A DNA stretch of 64,000 nt from Flavobacterium sp. HSC-32F16 (lineage in GTDB: Bacteria; Bacteroidota; Bacteroidia; Flavobacteriales; Flavobacteriaceae). The notes beneath the pieces are model-generated. The model was given only the letters and a program-made list of their open reading frames with translations, was not told the origin of the DNA and ran no database searches. The stretch's first letter is position 1, and each line of letters starts with the position of its first letter. The stretch covers positions 310,001 to 374,000 of the forward strand of contig NZ_JALKAC010000002.1 of NCBI RefSeq assembly GCF_024171645.1. The letters are read 5' to 3'. Shown in pieces: positions 34,427 through 43,145 of the stretch. A program made the translations under genes and the position numbers.

Positions 34427-35053
34427 ATGATAAAATGGATAACAAAACTGTTTTCATCAACACAAAAAGAAGAGAACATAGATAATATGAAGAAATATTT
34501 AATCGTAGGTTTAGGAAATATCGGTGCTGAATATGTAAATACGAGACACAATATCGGATTTAAAGTATTAGACTTTTTAGCGAGAAAGGAAAGCCTTTCA
34601 TTCGAAACCGTAAAGCTGGGATCTTTAGCCGAATATAAATTTAAAGGAAGAACTTTTTTTCTTTTAAAGCCAAATACTTATATGAACTTAAGTGGTAAAG
34701 CGGTAAAATACTGGATGGATAAAGAAAATATTCCGTTGGAAAATATTCTGGTTATTACAGACGATTTAAACTTGTCATTCGGAACTATCAGAATCAAACC
34801 AAAAGGAAGTGACGGCGGTCATAACGGACTTAAAAACATCAATCTCGTTTTGAATACACAAAACTATACCCGCTTTAGATTTGGAATTAGTGACCAGTTC
34901 AAAAAGGGCCAGCAGATCGATTATGTTTTAGGAGAATGGAACGATGAAGAAAATTCCAAATTACCGGAACGTTTAGAAATGTCGGCAGAAATTATAAAAT
35001 CTTTTGGAACCGCCGGATTAGAAAATACGATGACTACTTTTAATGGAAAATAA
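34427..35053 (+). CDS. pth: Peptidyl-tRNA hydrolase
   Basis: 208 residues from the first ATG; a start at 34487 (MKKYLIVGLGNIGAEY) gives the classic 188-residue Pth and is plausible, the first 20 residues being a non-conserved extension. It releases peptides from stalled peptidyl-tRNA. The catalytic His in NTRHNIGF, the Asp in ITDDLNLSFG and the block GSDGGHNGLKNI are present, as is the KPNTYMNLSG substrate segment. Confidence 0.95.
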   Translation: MIKWITKLFSSTQKEENIDNMKKYLIVGLGNIGAEYVNTRHNIGFKVLDFLARKESLSFETVKLGSLAEYKFKGRTFFLLKPNTYMNLSGKAVKYWMDKENIPLENILVITDDLNLSFGTIRIKPKGSDGGHNGLKNINLVLNTQNYTRFRFGISDQFKKGQQIDYVLGEWNDEENSKLPERLEMSAEIIKSFGTAGLENTMTTFNGK

Positions 35054-35148
35054 AGATTTACAGGTATTTAATCTTCAAAAAATCAATTTATCAGGTTTTT
35101 AAATCGAATTATAACGAAATAGTATTTTCAATTCCAAAGTTAAATGTC

Positions 35149-35156
35149 TAAATTTG
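35149..35156 (+). promoter_or_regulatory. -7 element of the superoxide dismutase gene
   Basis: TAAATTTG, an exact TAnnTTTG match, 37 bp before the ATG. No clear -33 element. Confidence 0.4.
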
Positions 35157-35193
35157 GAATAAATATAGTATAAACCATAAAAATCGTAATACC

Positions 35194-35805
35194 ATGGCTT
35201 TTGAATTACCACAATTACCTTATGCATATGATGCACTAGAACCACATATTGATGCGCGTACAATGGAAATCCATCATACAAAGCACCACAATGCATATAC
35301 TACAAATCTTAACGCAGCAATCGCTGGAACAGATTTAGAGGGAAAAACAATCGAAAACATCTTAATCAACTTAGACAAATCTAACGCTGCAGTTCGTAAT
35401 AATGGTGGAGGTTTTTATAACCACAATTTATTCTGGACTGTAATGTCTCCAGACGGAGGAGGATTACCAACAGGAGATTTATTAGCTGCTATCGAATCTT
35501 CTTTTGGAAGTTTCGAAGAGTTTAAAGCAAAATTTGCTAAAGCTGGAGCAACTCAATTTGGTTCAGGATGGGCTTGGTTAACAGTACTTAAAGGAGGAAA
35601 ATTAGAAGTTGTAGGTACTCCAAATCAAGATAATCCATTAATGCCGGAAGTTGCTGGTAACGGTGGAACTCCAATCTTAGGAATGGACGTTTGGGAACAC
35701 GCTTACTATTTAAACTACCAAAACAGAAGACCAGATTATATTGAAGCTTTCTTCAGTGTAATTAACTGGACAGAAGTGGCAAGAAGATTTGCTTTAGACA
35801 AATAG
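35194..35805 (+). CDS. Superoxide dismutase, Fe/Mn family
   Basis: A 203-residue Fe/Mn superoxide dismutase. The metal ligands are His27 ([12 protein letters not shown] region), the His in [11 protein letters not shown], and Asp and His in [19 protein letters not shown]. It has no signal peptide, so it works in the cytoplasm. Metal choice cannot be decided from sequence by eye, so sodA versus sodB is left open. It has its own promoter and a terminator. Confidence 0.95.
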   Translation: MAFELPQLPYAYDALEPHIDARTMEIHHTKHHNAYTTNLNAAIAGTDLEGKTIENILINLDKSNAAVRNNGGGFYNHNLFWTVMSPDGGGLPTGDLLAAIESSFGSFEEFKAKFAKAGATQFGSGWAWLTVLKGGKLEVVGTPNQDNPLMPEVAGNGGTPILGMDVWEHAYYLNYQNRRPDYIEAFFSVINWTEVARRFALDK

Positions 35806-35830
35806 TCGAAAATAGAGCATAGAATATAGA

Positions 35831-35861
35831 AAAAAGACGAGCGCTGGTTCGTCTTTTTTTT
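35831..35861 (+). terminator. Terminator of the superoxide dismutase gene
   Basis: AAAAAGACGA, 8-nt loop, TCGTCTTTTT and further T-run. Confidence 0.9.
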
Positions 35862-35922
35862 ATGCCCATTTTTTAAGTCTTTATACTATACTCTATTTCT
35901 TTTCTCTGAAAAAAAAGAAAAT

Positions 35923-35993
35923 AAAAAAGGCGGAATCTCTTCCACCTTTTTTGCCCCAAATCTACCATAAACTTAACCTACTAATGTTATGGT
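35923..35993 (-). ncRNA. Tandem small RNA candidate, copy 1
   Basis: Minus-strand 71-nt unit: 5' hairpin ACCATAA...TTATGGT, a single-stranded linker AGATTTGGGGC, then a terminator hairpin (GGTGGAAGAGATTCCGCC) with T-tail. Core nearly identical to copies 2 and 3. The upstream -7 (TACATTTA) has one mismatch. Confidence 0.6.
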
Positions 35994-36106
35994 TTAGTAA
36001 ATGTATGCCGACTATTTTTATAAAAAAAACTTTTTAGATGAAAGGTAAATATATCCGACAAAGTCAATATAAGGTCTGTAGAGCAGTTTTTCGAAAAGAA
36101 TAAAAT

Positions 36107-36177
36107 AAAAAAGGCGGAATCTCTTCCACCTTTTTTGCCCCAAATCTACCATAAACTTAACCTACTAATGTTATGGT
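36107..36177 (-). ncRNA. Tandem small RNA candidate, copy 2
   Basis: The 71-nt core is identical to copy 1 by eye, 184 bp away. Same two hairpins and linker; -7 TACATTTA as in copy 1, with a poly-T stretch where -33 should be. Confidence 0.6.
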
Positions 36178-36291
36178 TTAGTAAATGTATGGCAGCTATT
36201 TTTGTGAAAAAAAAAATTCTGATGAAAGGTAAATATATCCGACAAAGTGAAGATAATTGTCTAAAATTGAAATATTTCAGTTTATTTCAAT

Positions 36292-36362
36292 AAAAAAGGT
36301 GGAATTACTTCCACCCTTTTTGCCCCAAATCTACCATAAACTTAACCTACTAATGTTATGGT
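36292..36362 (-). ncRNA. Tandem small RNA candidate, copy 3 (with full consensus promoter)
   Basis: The 71-nt core differs from the others mainly in the terminator stem (GGTGGAAGTAATTCCACC), where changes keep pairing. Its minus-strand promoter is complete: TTTG (36398-36395), 20 bp, TACTTTTG (36374-36367), predicted start at about 36362, the first base of the hairpin. This is the promoter-proximal unit. Confidence 0.68.
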
Positions 36363-36462
36363 CTCTCAAAAGTATTGTAGCTTTTCAATTTCACCAAACA
36401 AACAGGATGAACGGCAAAAAAAACCGATGAAATGCACTATTTAACCTTTTGTTAATACTTTT

Positions 36463-38361
36463 TTAATAAGCTCGAGCGTCTTTTCCTTCGTAAAAATTCA
36501 TAAAAGCACGATTTACAACTCGATTTCCACCTGGAGTTGGGTAGTCTCCAGTGAAGTACCAGTCTCCTAAATTTTTAGGGCAGGCAATATGTAAATCTTC
36601 TACTTTTTGGAAAATGATTTTTACTTCGGCATTAATTTCCGGAGAACTCAACATTTCTGCAATTTTATCTGAAATCTCTTCTGGAGTAAATTGATCGTAA
36701 ATTGCAGTTACATAATTTATAACATCTTTATCTTCAAAGTTTTCCTGTGCTTTACATTTCGCATAAACTTCGTCAACAATATGATATAGGTTTCTTTCTT
36801 TTAATAAAGTCAAGGCAGCTCTAAAAGCAACAAGTCCTTCTAGTTTTGCCATATCAATTCCGTAACAATCTGGGTAACGAATTTGCGGGGCAGATGAAAC
36901 AATTACAATACGTTTTGGTTTCAAACGATCCATCATCTTGATGATACTCATTTTTAGAGTCGTACCACGAACAATACTATCGTCAATAATAACCAAATTA
37001 TCTTCTGGTTTAATTACTCCGTAAGTAACATCGTAAACGTGAGCTACTAAATCATCACGGCTGCTGTCTTCAGTAATAAAGGTTCTAAGTTTAGCATCTT
37101 TAATAGCAACTTTCTCAGTACGTATTTTTACAGCTAAAAGTTCCTGAAGTGTTTCAGTAGTAAGTGTATTTCTATTTTCTAAAATATAATTGTTTTTTCT
37201 CTGATTTAAGAAATCCTGAGCTGCTTCAACTAAACCATAAAATGAAGTTTCGGCTGTATTAGGGATGTAAGAGAAAACAGTGTTGTCTGTATCGCTGTCA
37301 ATAGCTTTAAGAACAGCAGGTAAAATTAATTTACCTAAGTTTTTACGTTCTTGATAGATTTCTGCATCACTTCCTCTTGAGAAATAAATTCTTTCAAACG
37401 AACATGCTTTTTTAACAGTTGGTTCTAAGATTTGCTGCATTGAAACTTTTCCGCTTTTCTTGATAATCAAAGCATTTCCTGGATCAATTTCCTGAACACT
37501 TTCAAAAGGCACATTGAAAACGGTTTGAATAACAGGTCTTTCAGAAGCTACCACAACTACCTCGTCATCTTGATAGAAATATGCAGGACGAATTCCGGCT
37601 GGATCTCTAAATACAAAAGCATCACCATGACCTAATAATCCGGCCATTGCGTAACCTCCGTCTAAGTTTTTAGCTGAACGTGCTAATATTTTCGCAATAT
37701 CCAAACGCTCTGCAATAACTGGAGAAGCTTCTCTTTTAGAATAACCTTCGGCTTTACAGTCTTGGTACAATTGCATAACTTCTTTATCTAAGAAATGGCC
37801 AATTTTTTCCATTACCGTAACAGTATCTGCCATTTCTTTTGGATGCTGTCCAAGCTCAACCAGATTTTCGAAAAGTTCTTTAACGTTTGTCATGTTAAAG
37901 TTTCCGGCCAAGATCAAGTTACGATGCATCCAGTTACTTTGACGTAAAAATGGGTGAACACTTTCGATGCTGTTTTTTCCAAAAGTTCCATAACGAACGT
38001 GTCCTAAAAACAATTCGCCTACATACGGAATTTCAGATTTTATTTTTTGAACATCATCACCAATTTCTGGCTGTGCTTTTAACTCTTCGCTGATTCTCTC
38101 ATTGATTTGTTTAAAAACATCTTGAATTGGCTGTGAGTGATTCGAACGAACACGGCTTATGTAGCGTTGTCCAGGTTCAACATCCAATTTAATGCTTGCA
38201 AAACCAGCGCCGTCTTGTCCACGGTTGTGCTGTTTTTCCATCATTAAATACATTTTCTGGATTCCGTAAAAAGCAGTTCCGTATTTTTCTTTATAATATT
38301 CAAGCGGTTTAAGAAGTCTGACTAAGGCTATACCACATTCGTGTTTTAAAGCGTCGCTCAT
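36463..38361 (-). CDS. purF: Amidophosphoribosyltransferase
   Basis: 632 residues from the ATG at 38361 (MSDALKHECGIALVR); the upstream 27 codons overlap the terminator/promoter region and look non-coding. It makes 5-phosphoribosylamine from PRPP and glutamine, the first step of purine synthesis. Cys9 of the Ntn-hydrolase glutaminase domain follows an 8-residue stretch likely removed as a propeptide. The PRPP loop VIIDDSIVRGTTLKMSI is present. The protein is longer than the E. coli enzyme, with an insertion and a C-terminal extension, as seen in Bacteroidetes PurF. Confidence 0.94.
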   Translation of the reverse strand: MSDALKHECGIALVRLLKPLEYYKEKYGTAFYGIQKMYLMMEKQHNRGQDGAGFASIKLDVEPGQRYISRVRSNHSQPIQDVFKQINERISEELKAQPEIGDDVQKIKSEIPYVGELFLGHVRYGTFGKNSIESVHPFLRQSNWMHRNLILAGNFNMTNVKELFENLVELGQHPKEMADTVTVMEKIGHFLDKEVMQLYQDCKAEGYSKREASPVIAERLDIAKILARSAKNLDGGYAMAGLLGHGDAFVFRDPAGIRPAYFYQDDEVVVVASERPVIQTVFNVPFESVQEIDPGNALIIKKSGKVSMQQILEPTVKKACSFERIYFSRGSDAEIYQERKNLGKLILPAVLKAIDSDTDNTVFSYIPNTAETSFYGLVEAAQDFLNQRKNNYILENRNTLTTETLQELLAVKIRTEKVAIKDAKLRTFITEDSSRDDLVAHVYDVTYGVIKPEDNLVIIDDSIVRGTTLKMSIIKMMDRLKPKRIVIVSSAPQIRYPDCYGIDMAKLEGLVAFRAALTLLKERNLYHIVDEVYAKCKAQENFEDKDVINYVTAIYDQFTPEEISDKIAEMLSSPEINAEVKIIFQKVEDLHIACPKNLGDWYFTGDYPTPGGNRVVNRAFMNFYEGKDARAY

Positions 38362-38408
38362 TGTTTTTGTTTTTTGTGTGTTGTGTAAGTTGTGTGTATT
38401 AACGTAAT

Positions 38409-38438
38409 AAAAAAGCCCCGTTTTATCGAGGCTTTTGC
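38409..38438 (-). terminator. Terminator between PfkB kinase gene and purF
   Basis: On the minus strand AAAAGCCTCG, a short loop, CGGGGCTTTTTT; stem with one G-T pair. It begins right after the kinase stop codon and precedes purF. Confidence 0.8.
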
Positions 38439-38441
38439 GCA

Positions 38442-39365
38442 TTATATTTCTATGTCAAACTGAGTTAACGACTTAAATTGCTGTAATCGAATCGCTACTT
38501 CTGTTTTGCTTAATGTTTCCATCCTTTCGGTTCCAAATTTCTCTACGCAGAACGAAGCTAAGTTTGAACCGTAAATAATTGCATTTTTCATGTTTCCAAA
38601 AGAAATGTTTTCGCTTTGCGCAATAAATCCAGAGAAACCACCTGCGAAAGTGTCTCCAGCTCCTGTTGGATCGAAAACTTCTTCTAATGGTAGAGCTGGT
38701 GCAAAGAATACTTCTCTATTGTGGAATAAAAGCGCGCCGTGTTCTCCTTTTTTGATCACCACATATTTTGGTCCCATGTCCTGGATTTTAGCGGCAGCTT
38801 TAACTAATGAATATTCACCAGAAAGTTGTCTTGCTTCTTCGTCATTGATTGTAATAACATCTACACGTTTAATAACGTCTAATAATTCTGGAAGAGCGCA
38901 GTCCATCCAAAAGTTCATAGTATCTAAAACTACTAATTTTGGTTTTTTCTCCATTTGATCCAAAACACTGCTTTGTACTAACGGATGTAAGTTTCCTAAC
39001 ATCACAACATCAGCGTCTTTGTAGTTTTGAGGAACTTTTGGCTGAAAATCAGCTAAAACGTTCAACTCAGTAACTAAAGTATCTCTAGAATTTAAATCGT
39101 TGTGATATAAACCGCTCCAGAAAAAGGTTTTACCGCCTTTTACAATTTCGATACCAGAGATATCAATATTTTTTGAAGTTAAAAGATCTAAATGTTCTTG
39201 AGGAAAATCGTCGCCAACTACAGAAACTATGGCCGATTGCAAGTTAAAAAATGATGCTGATAAACCAATGTATGTTGCAGCACCACCTAATATTTTATCT
39301 GTTTTTCCGAAAGGAGTTTCAATCGCGTCGAAAGCAACTGTTCCAACAATCAATAATTTATTCAT
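38442..39365 (-). CDS. PfkB-family sugar/nucleoside kinase
   Basis: A 307-residue PfkB-family kinase with the N-terminal GGAATYIGLSASFF substrate region and the C-terminal signature DPTGAGDTFAGGFSGF carrying the catalytic Asp and anion hole. The substrate is not obvious; adenosine kinase-, ribokinase- and fructokinase-like members share these motifs. Placement before purF, with a terminator between, may hint at a nucleoside or ribose substrate, but this is weak. Confidence 0.9.
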   Translation of the reverse strand: MNKLLIVGTVAFDAIETPFGKTDKILGGAATYIGLSASFFNLQSAIVSVVGDDFPQEHLDLLTSKNIDISGIEIVKGGKTFFWSGLYHNDLNSRDTLVTELNVLADFQPKVPQNYKDADVVMLGNLHPLVQSSVLDQMEKKPKLVVLDTMNFWMDCALPELLDVIKRVDVITINDEEARQLSGEYSLVKAAAKIQDMGPKYVVIKKGEHGALLFHNREVFFAPALPLEEVFDPTGAGDTFAGGFSGFIAQSENISFGNMKNAIIYGSNLASFCVEKFGTERMETLSKTEVAIRLQQFKSLTQFDIEI

Positions 39366-39585
39366 TTTATGAATTTCGAATTAGGGTGCAAAGATACTCT
39401 ATAAGTTACAATCTTGCAACGGTTTAGGTTCTCAAAATTTTCATAAAAAAATAATATCGATTTCGGATGTAATTCTATTGTAAATGAATGAATTATATTT
39501 GGTTTTGCAGAGTGCTTAAAATATGTTTTTTGGATTTAAATCGCAAGTTTTATTTTGGAATAATTCCGATGTTTTTCAAAGTTAT

Positions 39586-39990
39586 CTACAACTCATACTT
39601 CTTATCAAAATAATTTTTCAAAATTCCAACTTGCACCAAAATCATAAAAGGAACAATCAATATGGCGTACATGATGTTTTTAGAGAAATGAATTCCTGAA
39701 AATGAATTTGCGATTTTATCAGAATATAATTTTCCAATTTCATCGATTTTCAGATTGTTTTCTGAAACTGAAAAAAGAGAAATATAAATTACTAAAGCCA
39801 CTATAGCCAATCCCATCAAAATCCAAACAGGTTTAGAAATTAAAGGTTTGTAGGTTTTGAGTTTCTTCTCTTCTAATAACTCAACTTTAGCCATTATTTG
39901 AAAAGTGAAATCTATTGATGGTGACTGCAATTTTTCTTCAGCCATCATTTTCTCAATAAGTTGTTCTATATTTTTATCGCTCTCTTTCAT
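39586..39990 (-). CDS. Membrane protein, probable partner/anti-sigma of the ECF factor
   Basis: A 134-residue protein with a soluble N-terminal region (acidic, residues 1-48, including IDFTFQIMAKVELLEEKKLK) and two membrane helices at about 49-70 and 104-124. Its start overlaps the end of the sigma factor gene by 17 nt, the usual position of an anti-sigma factor. It lacks a recognisable zinc HxxxCxxC anti-sigma motif, so the role is inferred from coupling and topology. Confidence 0.75.
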   Translation of the reverse strand: MKESDKNIEQLIEKMMAEEKLQSPSIDFTFQIMAKVELLEEKKLKTYKPLISKPVWILMGLAIVALVIYISLFSVSENNLKIDEIGKLYSDKIANSFSGIHFSKNIMYAILIVPFMILVQVGILKNYFDKKYEL

Positions 39991-40561
39991 AACATTGTAT
40001 TATTTCTGGTTCTAACTGCTGTCTCAAAATTACGGCTAATTTTTGTCGGCTTCTAAATAATTTTACTTTCGCATTATTGGCTGATATATTCATGATTTTT
40101 CCAATTTCTTCTAAATTTTGATCATCAAAATAAAATAAAGTCAGAAGAAAGTTTTCATCATTAGGTAATAAATTTAAACATTTCTGAATGGTTTGCTTTC
40201 GTTCTTTTTCTTCTAAAGCGCTCAAAGCATTATCCATTGTTTTAATTAAATGAGAAGAAAATTCGTCTATCGAAATATTTAAATCGTCTTTTTTGCTTTT
40301 CTTCAATCTGTCCAGGCAAGTATTATAAGCAATTTTATAAATCCAGGTTGAAAATTTAGCATCACCTTTAAATTTGTTCAGTGAATTATAAATTTTAATG
40401 AATGTGTCTTGGGCAACTTCTTCTGCTTCTTCACGGTTTCTAACCATTTTGAGTGCCAGCGTAAAGATCATATCCTTATAACGATCTACAAGAACGGCAA
40501 AGGCATTGGTCTCGCCCTGCAGAACTTTGTCGATATAATGTTGGTCATTTATAGTACTCAT
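39974..40561 (-). CDS. RNA polymerase ECF sigma factor
   Basis: A 195-residue sigma-70-family extracytoplasmic-function factor. Region 2 (about 20-90: FAVLVDRYKDMIFTLALKMV, EEAEEVAQDTFIKIYNSL, FSTWIYKIAYNTCLDRL) and region 4 (about 120-180: LTLFYFDDQNLEEIGKIMNI, ANNAKVKLFRSRQKLA) are complete. It directs transcription of an unknown stress regulon. The downstream membrane protein probably controls it. Confidence 0.93.
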   Translation of the reverse strand: MSTINDQHYIDKVLQGETNAFAVLVDRYKDMIFTLALKMVRNREEAEEVAQDTFIKIYNSLNKFKGDAKFSTWIYKIAYNTCLDRLKKSKKDDLNISIDEFSSHLIKTMDNALSALEEKERKQTIQKCLNLLPNDENFLLTLFYFDDQNLEEIGKIMNISANNAKVKLFRSRQKLAVILRQQLEPEIIQCYERER

Positions 40562-40831
40562 ATTATATAGGACGACAGTTTGTTTGTTTAGGTTACAAGA
40601 ATTTTAAAATAAATTCAAAAATCTTTTACATATATAGAGGTGTCATTGAACTTTGTCAAAGTTTCAAACTTTGATAAAGTGGTTTAGTGAAAAATACATT
40701 CAAAATTAACTGATAATCAATTGTTTTTCAGGTTTTAAATTTAAAATTTGATTTTTTTTGCTAAATGTTGTAACCTCAAATTAAAAAGCCTCGTCATATG
40801 AAGTATCAATCAATTTAAAAACGTAAATAGT

Positions 40832-41179
40832 ATGGACGAAAAAATTTTAATTCCAATTAGCTTTTTCTTAATGGTCTTCGGGATCGTTTATTTAATTTAT
40901 TCAACAAGAAACAGAGAGCGTTTGGCACTTATAGAAAAAGGTGTCGATGCCAGTATCTTTATGCAAGGAAAGGGAAGCGGTGTTCCGGCATGGAAAATCT
41001 TTGTTGTAAATCTGGCCTTCTTATTAATAGGAAGCGGTGTAGGCATTTTTCTTGCTTTACTAATTACAACTTACACCTCTCTTAATGATGGTGCGGTTTA
41101 TCCTTCTATTATTTTCATAATGGCCGGAGTTGGACTTTTAACAGGTTTTAAAACTGCAAAAGATCTAGACAAAGAATAA
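40832..41179 (+). CDS. DUF6249-like small membrane protein
   Basis: A 115-residue protein with three predicted membrane helices (about 5-24, 54-77, 88-106) and a conserved loop RNRERLALIEKGVDASIF, which I recognise from the DUF6249 family of Bacteroidetes. Members often accompany ECF sigma factors; here it is divergent from one with a 270-bp gap. Function is unknown. Confidence 0.82.
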   Translation: MDEKILIPISFFLMVFGIVYLIYSTRNRERLALIEKGVDASIFMQGKGSGVPAWKIFVVNLAFLLIGSGVGIFLALLITTYTSLNDGAVYPSIIFIMAGVGLLTGFKTAKDLDKE

Positions 41180-41203
41180 GAATAAGTAAGATTTTAAGTT
41201 AGT

Positions 41204-41238
41204 AAAAAAAACGCATCAAATATTTGATGCGTTTTTTT
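41204..41238. terminator. Bidirectional terminator DUF6249 / rnhA
   Basis: AAAAAAACGCATCAAA-TA-TTTGATGCGTTTTTTT, perfect stem between the convergent genes; it touches the rnhA stop codon. Confidence 0.9.
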
Positions 41239-41713
41239 ATTCTTTAGAGCCTATAGTTTCGTAATAAACGTCTACAGAAAGTTTAGGCTGCATAGATGCC
41301 ATAACAGCAAGTTGGTCGCAGCGTTCGTTTTGTGGATGATTGTTATGACCTTTTATCCACTTAAAATCTACCTGATGTTTACGGTAAACAATTAAAAAGC
41401 GTTTCCATAAATCGGGATTTTTTCTTCCGGCGAATTTCTTTTTTTCCCAGCCTAGAACCCATTTTTTCTCAACTGAATCTACAACATATTTAGAATCAGA
41501 AATCACAAGGACTTTCATATTGGGATTTTTCAATTTCTCTAAACCTACAATTACAGCCAGAAGCTCCATTCTGTTATTTGTCGTAAGACGAAAACCTTCG
41601 TAAAATTCTTTTTTATGCGGAGTTCCAACCAATTCCATAACCACGCCATAGCCGCCGTTTCCGGGATTTCCTTTTGCCGCGCCATCTGTATATATATGTA
41701 CTTCGTGATTCAT
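41237..41713 (-). CDS. rnhA: Ribonuclease HI
   Basis: A 158-residue RNase HI. The active-site acidic residues are Asp10 in YTDGAAKGNPGNGG, Glu in NNRMELLAVI, Asp in VISDSKYVVDSV and Asp in NERCDQLAV. The basic substrate-handle loop (KKWVLGWEKKKFAGRKNPD) is present. It degrades RNA in RNA-DNA hybrids. No neighbour link; convergent with the DUF6249 gene. Confidence 0.95.
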   Translation of the reverse strand: MNHEVHIYTDGAAKGNPGNGGYGVVMELVGTPHKKEFYEGFRLTTNNRMELLAVIVGLEKLKNPNMKVLVISDSKYVVDSVEKKWVLGWEKKKFAGRKNPDLWKRFLIVYRKHQVDFKWIKGHNNHPQNERCDQLAVMASMQPKLSVDVYYETIGSKE

Positions 41714-41784
41714 TTATTTTAGATTATAGACTTTAGATTTCAGATTTTACATCTTTATCTAAAATTGGAATTTTATTTTTTGTT

Positions 41785-41911
41785 AACCATATAAGTTATA
41801 TAAGTCCATTTAAAGTATTGTCTTATATTTTTTAGGTTATTAAAGGTTCATTCTAATTTTTAGTATTTTTTAAACGCCAGCCTTAAATTATCTTATATAA
41901 CTTATATGGTT
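41785..41911. repeat. Inverted-repeat element abutting the purN stop (same family as 31813-31889)
   Basis: Perfect 20-bp arms AACCATATAAGTTATATAAG (41785-41804) and its complement at 41892-41911. It is directly adjacent to the purN stop (41912-41914, minus). The interior differs in length from the copy after the OsmC gene, but the ends match in the same orientation relative to the gene. Confidence 0.72.
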
Positions 41912-42490
41912 TTAAATTTTAGGATTTGAATCTTCCAGAATTCTATGAATAATCTCAGGAAAATGTTTTTGCTCTAGTTCATGAATCTTTTCGGCAACGG
42001 TTTCTGGGGTGTCATCTTCGGTTAAAAGAACATTTTGCTGAAATATGATGCCTCCTTCGTCATAGTTTTCATTTACATAATGAATAGAAATTCCCGTTTC
42101 TGTTTCTTTATTATTAACTATTGCCCTGTGTATGTGCATTCCGTACATTCCTTTTCCTCCATATTTAGGTAAAAGTGCCGGATGAATATTAATTATTTTG
42201 TTTGGATACTGCTCAATTATGTTTTCTGGAAACTTGAGTAAAAAACCGGCAAGAATAATTAAATCCGGGGCGATTTTTTGTATTTTTTGTAGTACGTTTC
42301 GTTCTAAAAGTTCGTTTTTTGAGAAGATTTCGACCGGAATTTGATGATTTTTTGCTCTTTCAATAACTTTTGCGGAAGCATTATTTGTAAAAACCGAAAC
42401 CACCTTCGCTATTTCGATATCCGAAAAATATTTTATAATGTTCTCTGCGTTAGTTCCTGATCCTGAGGCAAAAACAATGATTTTTTTCAT
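41912..42490 (-). CDS. purN: Phosphoribosylglycinamide formyltransferase
   Basis: 192 residues from the ATG at 42490 (MKKIIVFASGSGTNAENII); the longer open frame to 42589 adds a hydrophobic stretch not found in the family. It transfers a formyl group from 10-formyl-THF to GAR in purine synthesis. The phosphate-binding SGSGTNAENI, the catalytic HPALLPKYGG and the family segment SIHYVNENYDEGGIIFQ are intact. Divergent from acpP. Confidence 0.94.
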   Translation of the reverse strand: MKKIIVFASGSGTNAENIIKYFSDIEIAKVVSVFTNNASAKVIERAKNHQIPVEIFSKNELLERNVLQKIQKIAPDLIILAGFLLKFPENIIEQYPNKIINIHPALLPKYGGKGMYGMHIHRAIVNNKETETGISIHYVNENYDEGGIIFQQNVLLTEDDTPETVAEKIHELEQKHFPEIIHRILEDSNPKI

Positions 42491-42665
42491 AATAGGATTT
42501 ATTTTGAGAATGCAAAAAACGGAATAAAAAACGAAAATAAATAGCTTTAAAAGACCTTTCTTGAAATTAATTTTATAAATTAGTGTCACATTTATAAACT
42601 AAATAGTTGTTTTAAAATAAAGTTTTTTATTTTTGCCAACAAATTAAATTCTAAAATTAAAGATT

Positions 42666-42902
42666 ATGTCAGACATTGCATCAAGAGTAAAAGCGATTAT
42701 CGTAGACAAATTAGGTGTTGACGAAAACGAAGTTGTAACAGAAGCAAGCTTCACTAATGATTTAGGAGCTGACTCATTAGACACTGTTGAGCTTATTATG
42801 GAATTCGAAAAAGAATTTGATATTCAAATTCCAGACGATCAAGCAGAAAACATTGCTACTGTAGGTCAAGCTATTTCTTATATCGAGGAAGCTAAAAAAT
42901 AA
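42666..42902 (+). CDS. acpP: Acyl carrier protein (primary fatty acid synthesis)
   Basis: A 78-residue acidic ACP with [15 protein letters not shown]; Ser37 carries phosphopantetheine. Followed by fabF and rnc, the standard order, so this is the housekeeping carrier, not the flexirubin ACP at 8301-8555. A structured 243-bp gap separates it from fabF, consistent with higher ACP than FabF expression. Confidence 0.96.
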   Translation: MSDIASRVKAIIVDKLGVDENEVVTEASFTNDLGADSLDTVELIMEFEKEFDIQIPDDQAENIATVGQAISYIEEAKK

Positions 42903-43010
42903 TAATACCACACCCGAATTTTAAAAATTCCAAAGTTTGAATATCCAGATTCCAAAATTGGAGTTTGTTTTTTTAAAAATTGAAATTTCTAGAAATCGGG
43001 TGTTATTATT
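42901..43010 (+). other. Structured acpP-fabF intergenic element
   Basis: Outer arms ACACCCGA (42910-42917) and TCGGGTGT (42996-43003), extended by AATAATA / TATTATT, enclose inner words such as ATTCCAAAATTGGAG. A T-run follows. It may be an elaborate terminator/attenuator between acpP and fabF. A second pair, ACCCAT / ATGGGT, lies at about 43068-43110 in the fabF leader. Confidence 0.45.
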
Positions 43011-43145
43011 TTTTAAAATTTAAATTTCGATTGATTTTCAATCAAAAAGATATATTTATATTGTAATACCCATGGCTCTTAAGTAGCAATACAATTAAGA
43101 AAGCAATGGGTTTTATTTGTTTAAAAGACACAAAATACATAATTT

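Larger units (their letters stand above)
35806..36462. other. 657-bp gap sod-purF holding three tandem small-RNA-like units
   Basis: Beyond the sod terminator the gap consists mainly of a tandem repeat: unit plus spacer of 184-185 bp, three 71-bp conserved cores, with spacers that also share a stretch (GATGAAAGGTAAATATATCC) in the first two copies. The rest (36375-36462) contains the promoter of unit 3 and AT-rich sequence before the purF stop. Confidence 0.75.

Noticed and set aside
35923..36362. Three direct repeats considered as a CRISPR array
   Set aside because: Repeat cores are 71 bp with ~114-bp partly similar spacers, and each contains two hairpins and a terminator. No cas genes are present.
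38362..38442. 27-codon N-terminal extension of purF
   Set aside because: It overlaps the terminator after the PfkB gene and would bury the Ntn catalytic Cys far from the N-terminus.
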